Assembly: GCA_016716435.1 (NCBI GenBank) | Contig: JADJWI010000001.1 | Coordinates: forward strand, 372,001 to 436,000 | Length of the DNA: 64,000 nucleotides | Direction: 5' to 3' | From: Acidobacteriota bacterium | Lineage (GTDB): Bacteria; Acidobacteriota; Blastocatellia; Pyrinomonadales; Pyrinomonadaceae | In this document: piece by piece, positions 1 to 7,694 of the stretch | Numbering within the stretch: position 1 is the first letter of the stretch | Layout of the letters: each line of letters begins with the position of its first letter | Notes under the pieces: model-generated | The model's input: only the letters and a program-made list of their open reading frames with translations | Database searches by the model: none | Told to the model about the DNA's origin: nothing | Program-made: the position numbers and the translations under genes

Positions 1-256
1 CCCGCAATTGGTCGTTCACACCAAAGATGATCGTCCCGCCATTCGTATTGGCGAGAGCGACGATCCCTTGAGCGATCCGCTCGGGATTCGAAAGCTTTAC
101 CTTTAATTCAAGGTAGGTATCTTCGCCGCCGCGGACAAGGCGCAGCAGTTCCGTCCGGGAGGTCACCGGATGGCTGGCATCCAAAAGATATTCTTGATGG
201 GAGCGATCTGCCGGATTATCAAATCGCTGGCTATGTCGGAATCGTCTGCGGGCCAT
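1..256 (-). CDS. AlbA_2 (Schlafen-type) putative DNA-binding domain protein, 5' part only
   Basis: The reading frame starts at ATG 256 and runs off the left edge of the window after about 85 codons, with no stop. Residues 20-85 read HQEYLLDAS..., then TELLRLVRGGEDTYLELKV, then ERIAQGIVALANTNGGTIIFG. The E-x-L-E-x-K core, followed by an I-x-A-x-A-N-T-x-G-G-x-I-x-x-G block, is the classic pattern of the AlbA_2/Schlafen divergent AAA-4 domain. That domain occurs in many putative transcriptional regulators and defence-related proteins, and its biochemical role is mostly unproven. The gene is divergent from folK. No strong Shine-Dalgarno precedes the ATG, so the start could lie slightly downstream. 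The C-terminal part, which would define the subtype, is outside the window. Confidence 0.75.
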   Translation of the reverse strand, partial: MARRRFRHSQRFDNPADRSHQEYLLDASHPVTSRTELLRLVRGGEDTYLELKVKLSNPERIAQGIVALANTNGGTIIFGVNDQLR

Positions 257-559
257 AAAATCCGGCGTGTGCTTTTTTGTCAAGACGGACCACACCTGTT
301 TGTCCGCCCGGGCATCGGGGACCGGTCCCCAAGCCTCTGGATTTGTCCTTTCGGACTGTTTCTATTCAAACATGTGTAAACCCAAAAGTAAAAAATAAGC
401 GTCGGGAAAAGCCTGGCATCGCTCCCTTGGGCGGCCGATTCCTTGTTTTTTGGTAGCGACTTGAAGTATTTTCAAGAGAGCTTTCACAAAAGTCAGACTC
501 AAAACGTTCGATCGAACTGGCACTCCCCGCGGGAAGTCCGGGGTGAAAGCACGCAAACA
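257..559. promoter_or_regulatory. Divergent intergenic region with three short palindromes
   Basis: This 303-bp gap lies between the AlbA_2-domain gene and folK and holds no convincing gene. Three perfect inverted repeats are visible: GGGGACCGGTCCCC at 317-330, CTTGAA-gtatt-TTCAAG at 460-476 and GTTCGATCGAAC at 506-517. Any of them could be an operator in this divergent promoter region, but no regulator is identified. The folK frame is open upstream to 443, so the last two palindromes could in principle be coding if translation began there. The conserved HPPK fold begins only after 560. Confidence 0.3.
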
Positions 560-1108
560 ATGGCGGCTAATAACGCGGCAGTAACAGCATATGTCGGGCT
601 CGGTTCCGACCTTGGCGACCGGGCGGGAAATCTCCTGCTCGGCGTCCGCGGGTTGATCGAGGCGTGTTTTGAAGTAACCGCTATCTCATGTATCTATGAG
701 TCCGAACCGATCGACATGGAAGGCGCTCCGGATTTTCTCAATATGGCCGTCGCACTGCGCTGTAAAGAGGTGACCCCGACCCAGTTGATGGCCCGACTGC
801 TCCGGATCGAGTACAACCTTGGCCGGACGTCCAAGACCTTTCACAAGCCGCGGACCATCGATCTTGATCTGCTTTTCTTTGGCGAGACAAAGATGGACAC
901 ACCGTTCCTCACGCTGCCGCACCCGCGTATCCATCTCCGAAAGTTCGTCCTTATGCCGCTGAATGATATTGCGCCGAAGCTTCGCCATCCGGTTCTCGGC
1001 AAAACGGTCGAAGACCTTCTTGCCGTAACGCCTGACGATTCGCGCATTGAGAAGTGGCTCCCCGCGGATGTAAACCGGGGCGTCGCCGCCGATGTCGCCG
1101 GCGTCTGA
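560..1108 (+). CDS. folK: 2-amino-4-hydroxy-6-hydroxymethyldihydropteridine pyrophosphokinase (HPPK)
   Basis: This cytosolic enzyme transfers pyrophosphate from ATP to 6-hydroxymethyl-7,8-dihydropterin in folate synthesis. The start at 560 (MAANNAAVTAYVGLGS) places the first beta strand and the GLGSDLGDR motif at residues 13-21, as in the family. The open frame extends 39 codons upstream, but those residues look unlike HPPK. The signature RTIDLDLLFFG at 98-108 carries the two Mg-binding aspartates, and LPHPRIHLRKFVLMPL follows. The length of 182 aa is close to the usual 160-170 plus a short tail. panB follows 43 bp downstream on the same strand, so folK, panB and panC form a vitamin-biosynthesis group. 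Confidence 0.93.
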   Translation: MAANNAAVTAYVGLGSDLGDRAGNLLLGVRGLIEACFEVTAISCIYESEPIDMEGAPDFLNMAVALRCKEVTPTQLMARLLRIEYNLGRTSKTFHKPRTIDLDLLFFGETKMDTPFLTLPHPRIHLRKFVLMPLNDIAPKLRHPVLGKTVEDLLAVTPDDSRIEKWLPADVNRGVAADVAGV

Positions 1109-1151
1109 TGCTAGACTTAAACGTCTGAAAGGAATAGACTAAACACCTTTT

Positions 1152-2024
1152 ATGGCCTACCTTAAACCGGACAAACCCGAGAAGGTTTACGTTCCCGCAC
1201 TTCGAGCCGCCAAAGAGAAGGGCGAGAAGCTCGTTTGCCTTACGGCCTATGATTACCCGACCGCCCGCATCGTTGACGAGGCCGGCGTGGACATCATCCT
1301 TGTCGGCGATAGCATGGGAAATGTCATTCACGGCTACGGGAACACGATCCCGGTTTCGCTTGAGGAAATTCTCTCGGCGACCAAGGCCGTAAAACGCGGC
1401 TCAAGCCGAGCGCTTACCGTCGCCGACATGCCCTACGGCAGCTATCACACCGGCGACAACAAGGCCGTGCGAAATGCCCTCAAGCTGATGAAATACGGCG
1501 GTGCCGAGGCCGTGAAGCTCGAAGGCGGCCGCAACCGGGTTGACCTTGTGAAACGCTTGGTCGATGAAGAGATACCCGTTATGGCACACATCGGCCTGAC
1601 GCCGCAGTCGGTCCATAAGCTAGGCGGCTATCGCGTCCAGGGCAAAACGACCGACGACGCAAAACGTCTTATCGACGACGCATTGCTTCTCGAAGAGGCA
1701 GGAGCTTTCGCCGTCGTTCTCGAACTTGTGCCGCGCGAGGTCGCGGCCGTCATCACCAAAGAACTTAAGATCTCGACCGTCGGCATCGGCGCCGGTACCG
1801 ACTGTGATATCCAAGTTCTTGTCCTGCACGACCTGATCGGGTTTACATTCGGCCGCCAGCCGCGGTTCGTCCGGCAATATGCCAACGTCAGCGGTGTCAT
1901 TACCGACGCGATAACGCGATGGATGGACGACGTCCGCAGCGGCAACTACCCGGCCGAGGCCGAGTCGTATGGTTTGCCCGAAGACGTAAACCTGGAAGAT
2001 TTGACGGCAACTATTCCGTTCTAA
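1152..2024 (+). CDS. panB: 3-methyl-2-oxobutanoate hydroxymethyltransferase
   Basis: PanB is the first enzyme of pantothenate synthesis. It transfers a hydroxymethyl group from 5,10-methylene-THF to 2-oxoisovalerate, giving ketopantoate. Seen motifs are VGDSMGNV near residues 52-59 (Mg-binding aspartate, usually DSLGMV), MPYGSY, KLEGG and MAHIGLTPQ. A late GIGAGTDCDIQVLVLHDL block also matches the family, which more often reads GPDCDGQ. At 290 aa it is slightly longer than E. coli PanB (264), mainly through a charged N-terminus and a C-terminal tail. panC starts 7 bp after the stop, which indicates co-transcription and probable translational coupling. Confidence 0.95.
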   Translation: MAYLKPDKPEKVYVPALRAAKEKGEKLVCLTAYDYPTARIVDEAGVDIILVGDSMGNVIHGYGNTIPVSLEEILSATKAVKRGSSRALTVADMPYGSYHTGDNKAVRNALKLMKYGGAEAVKLEGGRNRVDLVKRLVDEEIPVMAHIGLTPQSVHKLGGYRVQGKTTDDAKRLIDDALLLEEAGAFAVVLELVPREVAAVITKELKISTVGIGAGTDCDIQVLVLHDLIGFTFGRQPRFVRQYANVSGVITDAITRWMDDVRSGNYPAEAESYGLPEDVNLEDLTATIPF

Positions 2025-2031
2025 GTTCGTT

Positions 2032-2886
2032 ATGGAGATCATTAATCGCCGACAGCGAATGGCCTCGATCACGCGCAAGCTTCGCCGTGAGAACAAGACC
2101 ATCGCCTTTGTACCCACAATGGGGGCACTTCACGAAGGCCACCTCGCTCTCGTCCAGGAAGCCTCAAAACGCGGCGACGCGGTCATTGTCTCGATCTTCG
2201 TTAATCCGGCCCAATTTACAGACGCAAAGGACCTCGCAAACTATCCACGCGATCTGGCGACCGATGCGGCCTTATTGTCCGAGTTCGGCGTCGACTACAT
2301 TTATGCTCCCGAGCCGCACGACATCTATCCCGAGGGCTTTTCAAGTTTCGTTTATGTTGAGGGGCTTTCCGAGAGCCTTGAGGGCGCTTCGCGGCCTGGC
2401 CATTTTCGCGGTGTCGCGACGGTTGTGACGCTATTGCTCAACACCATTCGGCCGGACTTCGCCTTTTTCGGCGAGAAGGACGCCCAGCAGCTTGCCATAG
2501 TGAAAAGACTGACCCGCGACATGGGCTTCGATACTGAAATTATCTCGGTCCAGACGGTTCGCGAACCGAGCGGACTCGCGAGGTCTTCGCGAAACGAACT
2601 TCTCTCGCCTGAGGATCGGGCTCGGGCGTCGGTGATCTACGCGGCACTCCATATGGCTCAAAATGCCTTCATTTCGGGTGAACGTAATGCTTCGAAATTG
2701 ACTCAAATGGTAGAAAATGCGCTGAAGTCGGATCCTGACGTGACGCTTGACTATGTTGCCACAGTAAATGCTGAAACGCTGAAAGTCGTTGAGAGAGTTG
2801 GAGATACGGGCTCGATGATCGCGGTTGCGGCAAAGATCGGAGGTGTTCGGCTGATAGATAACATCAGATTAGGCCGCGGGCAGTAG
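2032..2886 (+). CDS. panC: Pantothenate synthetase (pantoate--beta-alanine ligase)
   Basis: PanC joins pantoate and beta-alanine with ATP to give pantothenate. The HIGH-type nucleotide-binding motif is PTMGALHEGH at residues 28-37. IFVNPAQF, FFGEKDAQQLAIVKRL and REPSGLARSSRNELL (the KMSKS-equivalent region) all follow in the expected order. The length of 284 aa equals that of E. coli PanC (283). The gene lies 7 bp downstream of panB, giving the common panBC arrangement. No panD is present in the window. Confidence 0.96.
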   Translation: MEIINRRQRMASITRKLRRENKTIAFVPTMGALHEGHLALVQEASKRGDAVIVSIFVNPAQFTDAKDLANYPRDLATDAALLSEFGVDYIYAPEPHDIYPEGFSSFVYVEGLSESLEGASRPGHFRGVATVVTLLLNTIRPDFAFFGEKDAQQLAIVKRLTRDMGFDTEIISVQTVREPSGLARSSRNELLSPEDRARASVIYAALHMAQNAFISGERNASKLTQMVENALKSDPDVTLDYVATVNAETLKVVERVGDTGSMIAVAAKIGGVRLIDNIRLGRGQ

Positions 2887-2947
2887 TCTGGCACCTCTAT
2901 TGCATCTAAACCGTGTAGGGCGAGGCATTTGCCGGCCCGAAAAAGTG

Positions 2948-3454
2948 ATGAAAAACTATCTGAAAACGTTTCTCCTCTTTACCGTCTTCGCAATATCTGC
3001 AACGGCGGTCTCCGCTCAGGCAAGACTGACGACCGTAAACGGCGGTTCGTTCAATATCGAGGACCACAAGGGTAAGGTCGTCATAATGGCGGTCGGAGCT
3101 TCGTGGATTCCGCTCTCTGGAAAGCAGGTGGAATTCACCAATGTGCTTTCCCGCAAGTATGCCGGTAAAGACGTCGTTGTGCTCTATGTCGCTACCGATT
3201 CGGTAACGCAAGGAACGCGAAATTTTGCCTCGGCGGCGGATCTCAGCCAGTTCGCAACAAAGAACCGCCTATCGGCCACGATGATCCGAGACAATGACGG
3301 TGCATTTATGCTCAAGCACTATTCGCTTGATCAGGTACCTTCGTTCGTCATCCTCGGCAAGGACGGCAAGATGGTCGGCGAACCCTACGGCGGCATCGAT
3401 CCGAAATACGACGTCACCGTCCCGATCTCACGCGTTGTCGATCGGCTGCTCTGA
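2948..3454 (+). CDS. Secreted thioredoxin-fold (TlpA/redoxin-like) protein lacking the CxxC motif
   Basis: The start at 2948 gives a clean signal peptide, MKNYLKTFLLFTVFAISATAVSA with cleavage before QA. The frame is open 16 codons upstream, but those residues would spoil the signal. The mature protein has thioredoxin-like order: a short GGSFNIEDHKGKVVIMAVGASW segment, a helix, a DVVVLYVATDS strand, then DQVPSFVILGKDGK, which contains the cis-Pro region (VPSF). Where TlpA-type proteins read WCPPC, this one reads SWIPLSGK at 52-59, so both catalytic cysteines are absent. It therefore probably acts as a binding or scaffold protein and not as a disulfide reductase. It is transcribed after panC with a 61-bp gap and is followed by a strong terminator. 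Confidence 0.75.
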   Translation: MKNYLKTFLLFTVFAISATAVSAQARLTTVNGGSFNIEDHKGKVVIMAVGASWIPLSGKQVEFTNVLSRKYAGKDVVVLYVATDSVTQGTRNFASAADLSQFATKNRLSATMIRDNDGAFMLKHYSLDQVPSFVILGKDGKMVGEPYGGIDPKYDVTVPISRVVDRLL

Positions 3455-3476
3455 TTCTCAATGGAAAATAAATCAA

Positions 3477-3508
3477 GAAAAAGAGGCTCCACTGCGAGCC
3501 TCTTTTTG
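3477..3508 (+). terminator. Rho-independent terminator after the thioredoxin-like gene
   Basis: A perfect 7-bp stem, GAGGCTC (3483-3489) and GAGCCTC (3496-3502), has a 6-nt loop. It is extended by A-rich and T-rich flanks and followed by TTTTT. It ends the folK-panBC-redoxin transcription group. Confidence 0.8.
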
Positions 3509-3510
3509 TG

Positions 3511-3622
3511 TCTGTGGTTTGTACCTCTGGTCTGTGTCTTCGTTCTGTGCAGTCTGTGTTTTTTGCTCTTAGAAACCGCGGTCACTCTTTAGATCAACCA
3601 TTCGGGAGCCATGAACCACAGA
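3511..3622. repeat. TCTGTGGT/ACCACAGA intergenic repeat tract
   Basis: The non-coding stretch between the terminator and maf contains TCTGTGGT at 3511-3518 and its inverse ACCACAGA at 3615-3622. Several partial TCTGTG copies lie between them. A similar inverted pair, TTCTGTGGT and ACCACAGAA, lies at 33833-33866, so this is probably a dispersed genomic repeat. No gene is visible in it. Confidence 0.35.
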
Positions 3623-3712
3623 ACATACAGAAGCAGAACCGAAAGCCACTGATTAAGCTCTCCACGGTAACGACCGCGACAGATCAAATCCAGACCAAGG
3701 TCTCAAAGCGCC

Positions 3713-4321
3713 TCAAGCCTTTTCACCTATTGCGGCTTCAAAACCGCGATACAGCTCATACACCAAATTGATCGGCAGGCCGACGACGTTCCAATAGTCG
3801 CCGCTGATGCCGCGAATGAAGAGCGCCGCCTGGGCCTGTACGGCATATGCTCCGGCTTTGTCGAGCGGGTCGCCCTCAAGTGCCAAAAACTCGATCTCCG
3901 CCTCGCTCATTTCTGCAAACGTCACGGCCGTCCGTTGTATTCCCGAAACTGCGGTTGAATCGCGAACGAGCGCGACGCCGGTTATCACATCGTGCACTTC
4001 GCCTGAGAGCAGACGGATCATCCGCCGGGCGTCGTCCATATCGGCCGGTTTGCCGATGACCTCGCCGCCGAGCACAACGGTCGTATCCGCCCCGAGTACG
4101 ACGCGTCCCGGCCACTGGCCCGCGATCGCGGCCGCCTTTTCAACCGCCAGCCGCTCAACATAAGCCTCGGGGGTCTCGCCCTCGCGTAGGCTTTCGTCGA
4201 TCTCCGGCACGTCCTTTACAAAGCTCCAGCCGACGGAAGCAAGTATCTCCGATCGCCGCGGGCTCCCCGAGGCAAGTACTATCTCCGGCAAAATGCCGTC
4301 TTTCTGGTCGTGATTTAGCAT
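3713..4321 (-). CDS. maf: Maf/YhdE-type nucleoside triphosphate pyrophosphatase
   Basis: Maf proteins hydrolyse non-canonical and canonical nucleoside triphosphates such as dTTP and UTP to monophosphates as a house-cleaning activity. The motifs are LASGSPRRSEIL at residues 16-27, GADTTVVLGGEVIGKP with the catalytic Asp, and DVITGVAL. GISGDYWNVVGLPINLVYEL is the conserved C-terminal block. The length of 202 aa is normal (about 190-200). It is divergent from dciA across a 49-bp gap that must contain both promoters. Confidence 0.92.
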   Translation of the reverse strand: MLNHDQKDGILPEIVLASGSPRRSEILASVGWSFVKDVPEIDESLREGETPEAYVERLAVEKAAAIAGQWPGRVVLGADTTVVLGGEVIGKPADMDDARRMIRLLSGEVHDVITGVALVRDSTAVSGIQRTAVTFAEMSEAEIEFLALEGDPLDKAGAYAVQAQAALFIRGISGDYWNVVGLPINLVYELYRGFEAAIGEKA

Positions 4322-4370
4322 TTCTAAATGTTCTCGTTTAAGATGATATTAGATCGGAGCAGATTGGCAA

Positions 4371-4682
4371 ATGGAGCGATTTTCAAACCTTGTACCTACT
4401 TTCGTCCGATCGCTGCCCGATGACCCGGACATTCTTGAGACCGTTATCGTATCGCTCTGGCGGCCGGCCGTTGGCGAGGCGATCGCCGAGGCCTCGCGGG
4501 CACAGAGTTTCACCAAGGGCCGGCTGGTCGTCGGCACTAAGGACAAGAATTGGAAAGCCCAGCTTGATTCGATCGCGCCGGAGCTGGTCGCTAAGATGAA
4601 TCGTTTCCTCGGCAAGAGCATGGTCCGCTATATCGAGATCGCGGCCGCCCCCGAATTGTTTGCCGAGTCGAAAGAAGATTGA
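4371..4682 (+). CDS. dciA: DUF721/DciA-family protein (probable replicative helicase loader/operator)
   Basis: This 103-residue protein contains one DUF721 domain: a WRPAVGEAIAEASR helix, a GRLVVGTKDKNWKAQL strand-turn-helix, then ELVAKMNRFLG and a final basic strand. DciA is the DnaB-helicase operator in bacteria that lack DnaC or DnaI, which fits a lineage outside the gamma-proteobacteria. The protein is shorter than many DciA proteins because it lacks an extended N- or C-terminal tail. gatC follows after 6 bp, so the two are co-transcribed. The family assignment is strong, but the role is taken from the family and not seen in the sequence. Confidence 0.7.
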   Translation: MERFSNLVPTFVRSLPDDPDILETVIVSLWRPAVGEAIAEASRAQSFTKGRLVVGTKDKNWKAQLDSIAPELVAKMNRFLGKSMVRYIEIAAAPELFAESKED

Positions 4683-4688
4683 CCAAAT

Positions 4689-4970
4689 ATGGATGTCAAA
4701 AAGATCGCAAAGCTCGCTCATTTGGAGATAACCGACGAAGAGGTCGCCATCTACACGCCGCAGATGGAGCAGATCGTCGGCTATATTGAGCAGCTCAATG
4801 AGCTCGATACCGGCGACGTTGAGCCGATGCTCGGCGGGTTGACCGCTGCCGGACAGGCGACCGACGCGATCCGCGAAGACGAGATCGGCACAAGCCTCGG
4901 GACTGAAGCGGCACTGAGCCGTGCTCCGGCCTCAACCGACGGCCACTTTCAGGTGCCGAAGGTACTATGA
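4689..4970 (+). CDS. gatC: Aspartyl/glutamyl-tRNA amidotransferase subunit C
   Basis: GatC is the small bridging subunit of the GatCAB complex, which turns mischarged Glu-tRNA(Gln) or Asp-tRNA(Asn) into the amide forms. The protein starts MDVKKIAKLAHLEIT. QMEQIVGYIEQLNELDTGDVEPM follows at about 26-48, and the C-terminus ends with FQVPKVL, as the family does. The length of 93 aa is typical. The stop overlaps the next ATG by 4 bp (ATGA). gatA lies one gene further downstream; gatB is not in the window. Confidence 0.95.
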   Translation: MDVKKIAKLAHLEITDEEVAIYTPQMEQIVGYIEQLNELDTGDVEPMLGGLTAAGQATDAIREDEIGTSLGTEAALSRAPASTDGHFQVPKVL

Positions 4971-5383
4971 AGATCGCCTGGCTGATGGCGGCCGCCATTT
5001 TCGCCGCCGGGTGCAGCTTGCCGCAGCTCGAGCCGGCGGAGTGCGGCGAGTCGCGGCCCGCGTTGCGGGAGTTTTACTCGACCCATTTTGCCGGCGATAT
5101 GCTTTTCTCAAAGGAACGGCTCGAGGAAAAGCGGCGGCATTTGACCGACCGGTTCTATCAGTCGCTCACGGCGGCCACCGGTGACGCCGACCCATTCACT
5201 TCCGGCACCGCAGATGTGCCGCGAGCGTTCAGGATCGGGAGCTGCGAAAAACCGGCCGAGGGGCGGACGTCGTTCGAGGTGCTGCTCTTCTGGCGTGACG
5301 AGACCCGCACGGAACAGCGAGCGATCACGGTTGAAATGGAACGCTCGGGCGATGCCTGGCTGATCGATAAAGTTAATAACTGA
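4967..5383 (+). CDS. Small lipoprotein inserted between gatC and gatA
   Basis: The N-terminus MKIAWLMAAAIFAAGC ends in a lipobox (FAAGC, Cys16), so this is a predicted lipoprotein. The mature part of about 122 aa reads PALREFYSTHFAGDM..., then KRRHLTDRFYQSLT, then FEVLLFWRDETRTEQRAITVEM and GDAWLIDKV. This is the pattern of a small NTF2-like/DUF4878-type alpha+beta fold: an N-terminal helix, then strands ending in W-x-I-D. I recognise no specific family. It overlaps gatC by 4 bp, and gatA starts 6 bp after its stop, so it is translated with the amidotransferase genes although a functional link is not obvious. Confidence 0.7.
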   Translation: MKIAWLMAAAIFAAGCSLPQLEPAECGESRPALREFYSTHFAGDMLFSKERLEEKRRHLTDRFYQSLTAATGDADPFTSGTADVPRAFRIGSCEKPAEGRTSFEVLLFWRDETRTEQRAITVEMERSGDAWLIDKVNN

Positions 5384-5389
5384 GACCTG

Positions 5390-6784
5390 ATGCTAAAGAA
5401 CGAGATCGAACGCGTTTTGACCAATGCCGAGCGGCTAAATGACCAGCTCGGCTCGTTTTTGTCGATTGAGCGGGATCATGCTCTCGGGCGTTCCGAAGCC
5501 ATTGAAAATGCCTCGGGCGAGCTTCCGCTCCGCGGCGTGCCGATCGCCATCAAGGACAACATCTGCACCAAAGACATTCGCACCTCGTGCGGCTCGCGGA
5601 TACTTGCGAACTATACCGCCCATTACGACGCGACCGCCGTGCAGAGGCTTAACGCCGCCGGTGCCGTCACCGTCGGAAAGACCAACATGGACGAGTTCGC
5701 GATGGGTTCCTCGAACGAGAACTCTGCGTTCGGCCCGGCTCGGAATCCCTGGGACCCGGAACGCGTTCCCGGCGGAAGCTCGGGCGGTTCGGCAGTCGCT
5801 GTGGCTTCGGGTGTGGTCGATGTTGCCCTTGGTTCAGAGACGGGAGGCTCGGTGCGTCAGCCCGCGGCTCTTTGCGGCATCTATGGCCTAAAGCCGACCT
5901 ATGGACGCATCTCGCGTTACGGGCTTGTCGCGTTTGCGTCTTCGCTCGATGCGATCGGTGTTTTTGGCAGCTCGGCGGGCAAGATCGCTGATGTCCTTGG
6001 CGTTGTCGCCGGCCGTGACCCGCTTGATTCGACCTCGGCAGACGTTCCGGTGCCGGATTATTCATCGATGCTCGACGGCAGCCTCGAAGGCAAACGCATC
6101 GGCGTGCCGCGGGCGTTCTTTGGCGAAGGGCTTGATGAGGAAGTGCGGGCGGCGGTCGAAGCTTCTATCGATAATTTCCGCAAGCTCGGCTGCGAGGTGG
6201 TTGACATCGAACTCCCGCACGCCAAATACGGCATCGCGGTCTATTACATCATCGCGACCGCCGAGGCATCGTCAAACCTTGCCCGCTATGACGGCGTCCG
6301 CTACGGCGTTCGTGCCGAGGATGCTCACGAGCTGCGGCGAATGTATTTCAAGACCCGCGAAGAGGGCTTCGGCCCCGAGGTCAAACGCCGCATAATGCTC
6401 GGCACTTATGTGCTCTCGAGCGGCTATTACGACGCCTATTACTCCAAGGCACAGAAGGTCCGGGCTCTCGTCCGTGATGACTACAAGACGGCTTTCGAGA
6501 ACTGCGACTTCGTGCTGACGCCGACCTCGCCGACCACCGCTTTCCGCTTGGGCGAACGCTCCGACGACCCGCTGGCGATGTATCTGAGCGACATTTACAC
6601 CGTTTCGGCAAATCTCGCCGGACTGCCCGCGATCAGCATTCCCTGCGGGCTTTCGTCCGAAGGCCTGCCGATCGGCGTCCAGCTCGTCGGGAATTACTGG
6701 GCCGAGGGCGACCTGCTCAATGCCGCAAATATTTACGGCACCGAACACCCGCTCGACGCCAAGCCGCTGATCCACGCTGAATAA
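5390..6784 (+). CDS. gatA: Aspartyl/glutamyl-tRNA amidotransferase subunit A
   Basis: GatA is the amidase subunit that releases ammonia from glutamine for GatB. The amidase signature is complete: catalytic Lys55 in PIAIKDN, the cis-Ser region GGSSGGSA at 128-135, and nucleophile Ser154 in GSETGGSVRQPA. GRISRYGLVAFASSLD and the C-terminal GLPAISIPCG...GLPIGVQLVG are further family blocks. The length of 464 aa is slightly below the usual 480-490. The gene is the last of the dciA-gatC-lipoprotein-gatA operon and converges with the minus-strand gene that ends at 6800. Confidence 0.96.
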   Translation: MLKNEIERVLTNAERLNDQLGSFLSIERDHALGRSEAIENASGELPLRGVPIAIKDNICTKDIRTSCGSRILANYTAHYDATAVQRLNAAGAVTVGKTNMDEFAMGSSNENSAFGPARNPWDPERVPGGSSGGSAVAVASGVVDVALGSETGGSVRQPAALCGIYGLKPTYGRISRYGLVAFASSLDAIGVFGSSAGKIADVLGVVAGRDPLDSTSADVPVPDYSSMLDGSLEGKRIGVPRAFFGEGLDEEVRAAVEASIDNFRKLGCEVVDIELPHAKYGIAVYYIIATAEASSNLARYDGVRYGVRAEDAHELRRMYFKTREEGFGPEVKRRIMLGTYVLSSGYYDAYYSKAQKVRALVRDDYKTAFENCDFVLTPTSPTTAFRLGERSDDPLAMYLSDIYTVSANLAGLPAISIPCGLSSEGLPIGVQLVGNYWAEGDLLNAANIYGTEHPLDAKPLIHAE

Positions 6785-6799
6785 AGACCGGAACAACGG

Positions 6800-7396
6800 C
6801 TAAGGGGCCGAGCCCATCATTACATCGCTAAACTCGACCGGCGGTGCGGCGACGATCATCGGCGAGTTCCCGTTCGGCGGAAAGCAAAACAAAGTGCCTT
6901 CCCATGCTCCGAATTCATATCTGCCGTTCGATAGGCCTTCGTGCCTGCGGTACCACTGTATCTTGTCCGCAGCGTAAACGTTGGCATTGGTGTGGATCGC
7001 GAGTGCTCCCATCAGGTACTGGCCATCCGCTGTCGTGCCTTCATTGCCCGGCTGGGTATCACCTGCCCCGCACGAATAAACGACAATGTTGTCAACCTTG
7101 CCCGCGATCGCCGACCACATTGCGACGTTCGTATGCAGCACATTCTCGCGGCCAAGCTGGAGCCCCATACCGCCCGCGTCCATCGACATCGCGGCATTTC
7201 GATTCGATCCGGCATAGCCGTGGCAAAGCACGAACATCGAGTGGATCTTGCCGCCGGATGCCCGAGCCGTACCGTTAATGCTCGCAAAGGCATTTGCCAA
7301 GGCCACCTCGGCATCTGTGTTAAAGATTGAAAGATTAGCTCGTGAAGGGACACCGCCCCCGAGTCGCTTGTCGCGAAGTGCAAAATATCTCGCCAT
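6800..7396 (-). CDS. Possible clan CD-like (caspase-fold) cysteine peptidase domain protein
   Basis: This 198-aa protein has no signal peptide. Two blocks stand out: a hydrophobic strand ending in His-Gly (IHSMFVLCHGYAG, His59) and a second ending in Cys-Gly (NIVVYSCGAGD, Cys109). Strand-His-Gly followed about 50 residues later by strand-Ser-Cys-Gly is the catalytic-dyad layout of clan CD peptidases (caspases, CHAT, gingipain, DUF4347-like). Several regions are rich in Ala, Gly and Asn, and QYLMGALAIHTNANVYAADK could form the S1-side strand. I cannot assign a family without a search. An SD-like GGAGG lies about 11 nt before the ATG. The gene converges with gatA (15-bp gap) and is followed upstream by about 240 bp without a gene. 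Confidence 0.5.
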   Translation of the reverse strand: MARYFALRDKRLGGGVPSRANLSIFNTDAEVALANAFASINGTARASGGKIHSMFVLCHGYAGSNRNAAMSMDAGGMGLQLGRENVLHTNVAMWSAIAGKVDNIVVYSCGAGDTQPGNEGTTADGQYLMGALAIHTNANVYAADKIQWYRRHEGLSNGRYEFGAWEGTLFCFPPNGNSPMIVAAPPVEFSDVMMGSAP

Positions 7397-7632
7397 GATC
7401 TGAATATCCTCCGGTTCTTCCTGCCGGCAACAAACGCCGCCGGCCGGAACGAAATTTTATGATTGATCGGTAACACGGGAGCAAATCCCGTTCGTCTAAC
7501 ATCGAGACTGCAAGAGCATCGGCTTTTTGCGTAACCGCCGCCGCCGCGAGAGCGAGAGCTCCACATTGAAAGAACCTCGCGGCGAATATACACCCGAAAC
7601 CAATTACAGCCAAGCGCTTCTCAGGCCGAATG

Positions 7633-7674
7633 CAAAAAAAACGGGCCCGCGCATTGTGCGAGCCCGCTTTTTGC
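7633..7674 (-). terminator. Terminator after the oligopeptidase gene
   Basis: Read on the minus strand, GCGGGCTCGCA - caa - TGCGCGGGCCCG forms a GC-rich hairpin with one imperfection and is followed by eight T residues. It lies 21 bp after the stop of the gene ending at 7695. The plus-strand reading also has a short T tract, so it may work in both directions. Confidence 0.75.
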
Positions 7675-7694
7675 TTTTGTTGGCTAAAACGCCC

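Noticed and set aside
686..1331. Minus-strand frames across folK and panB
   Set aside because: Shadows of the plus-strand genes, whose motifs are complete.
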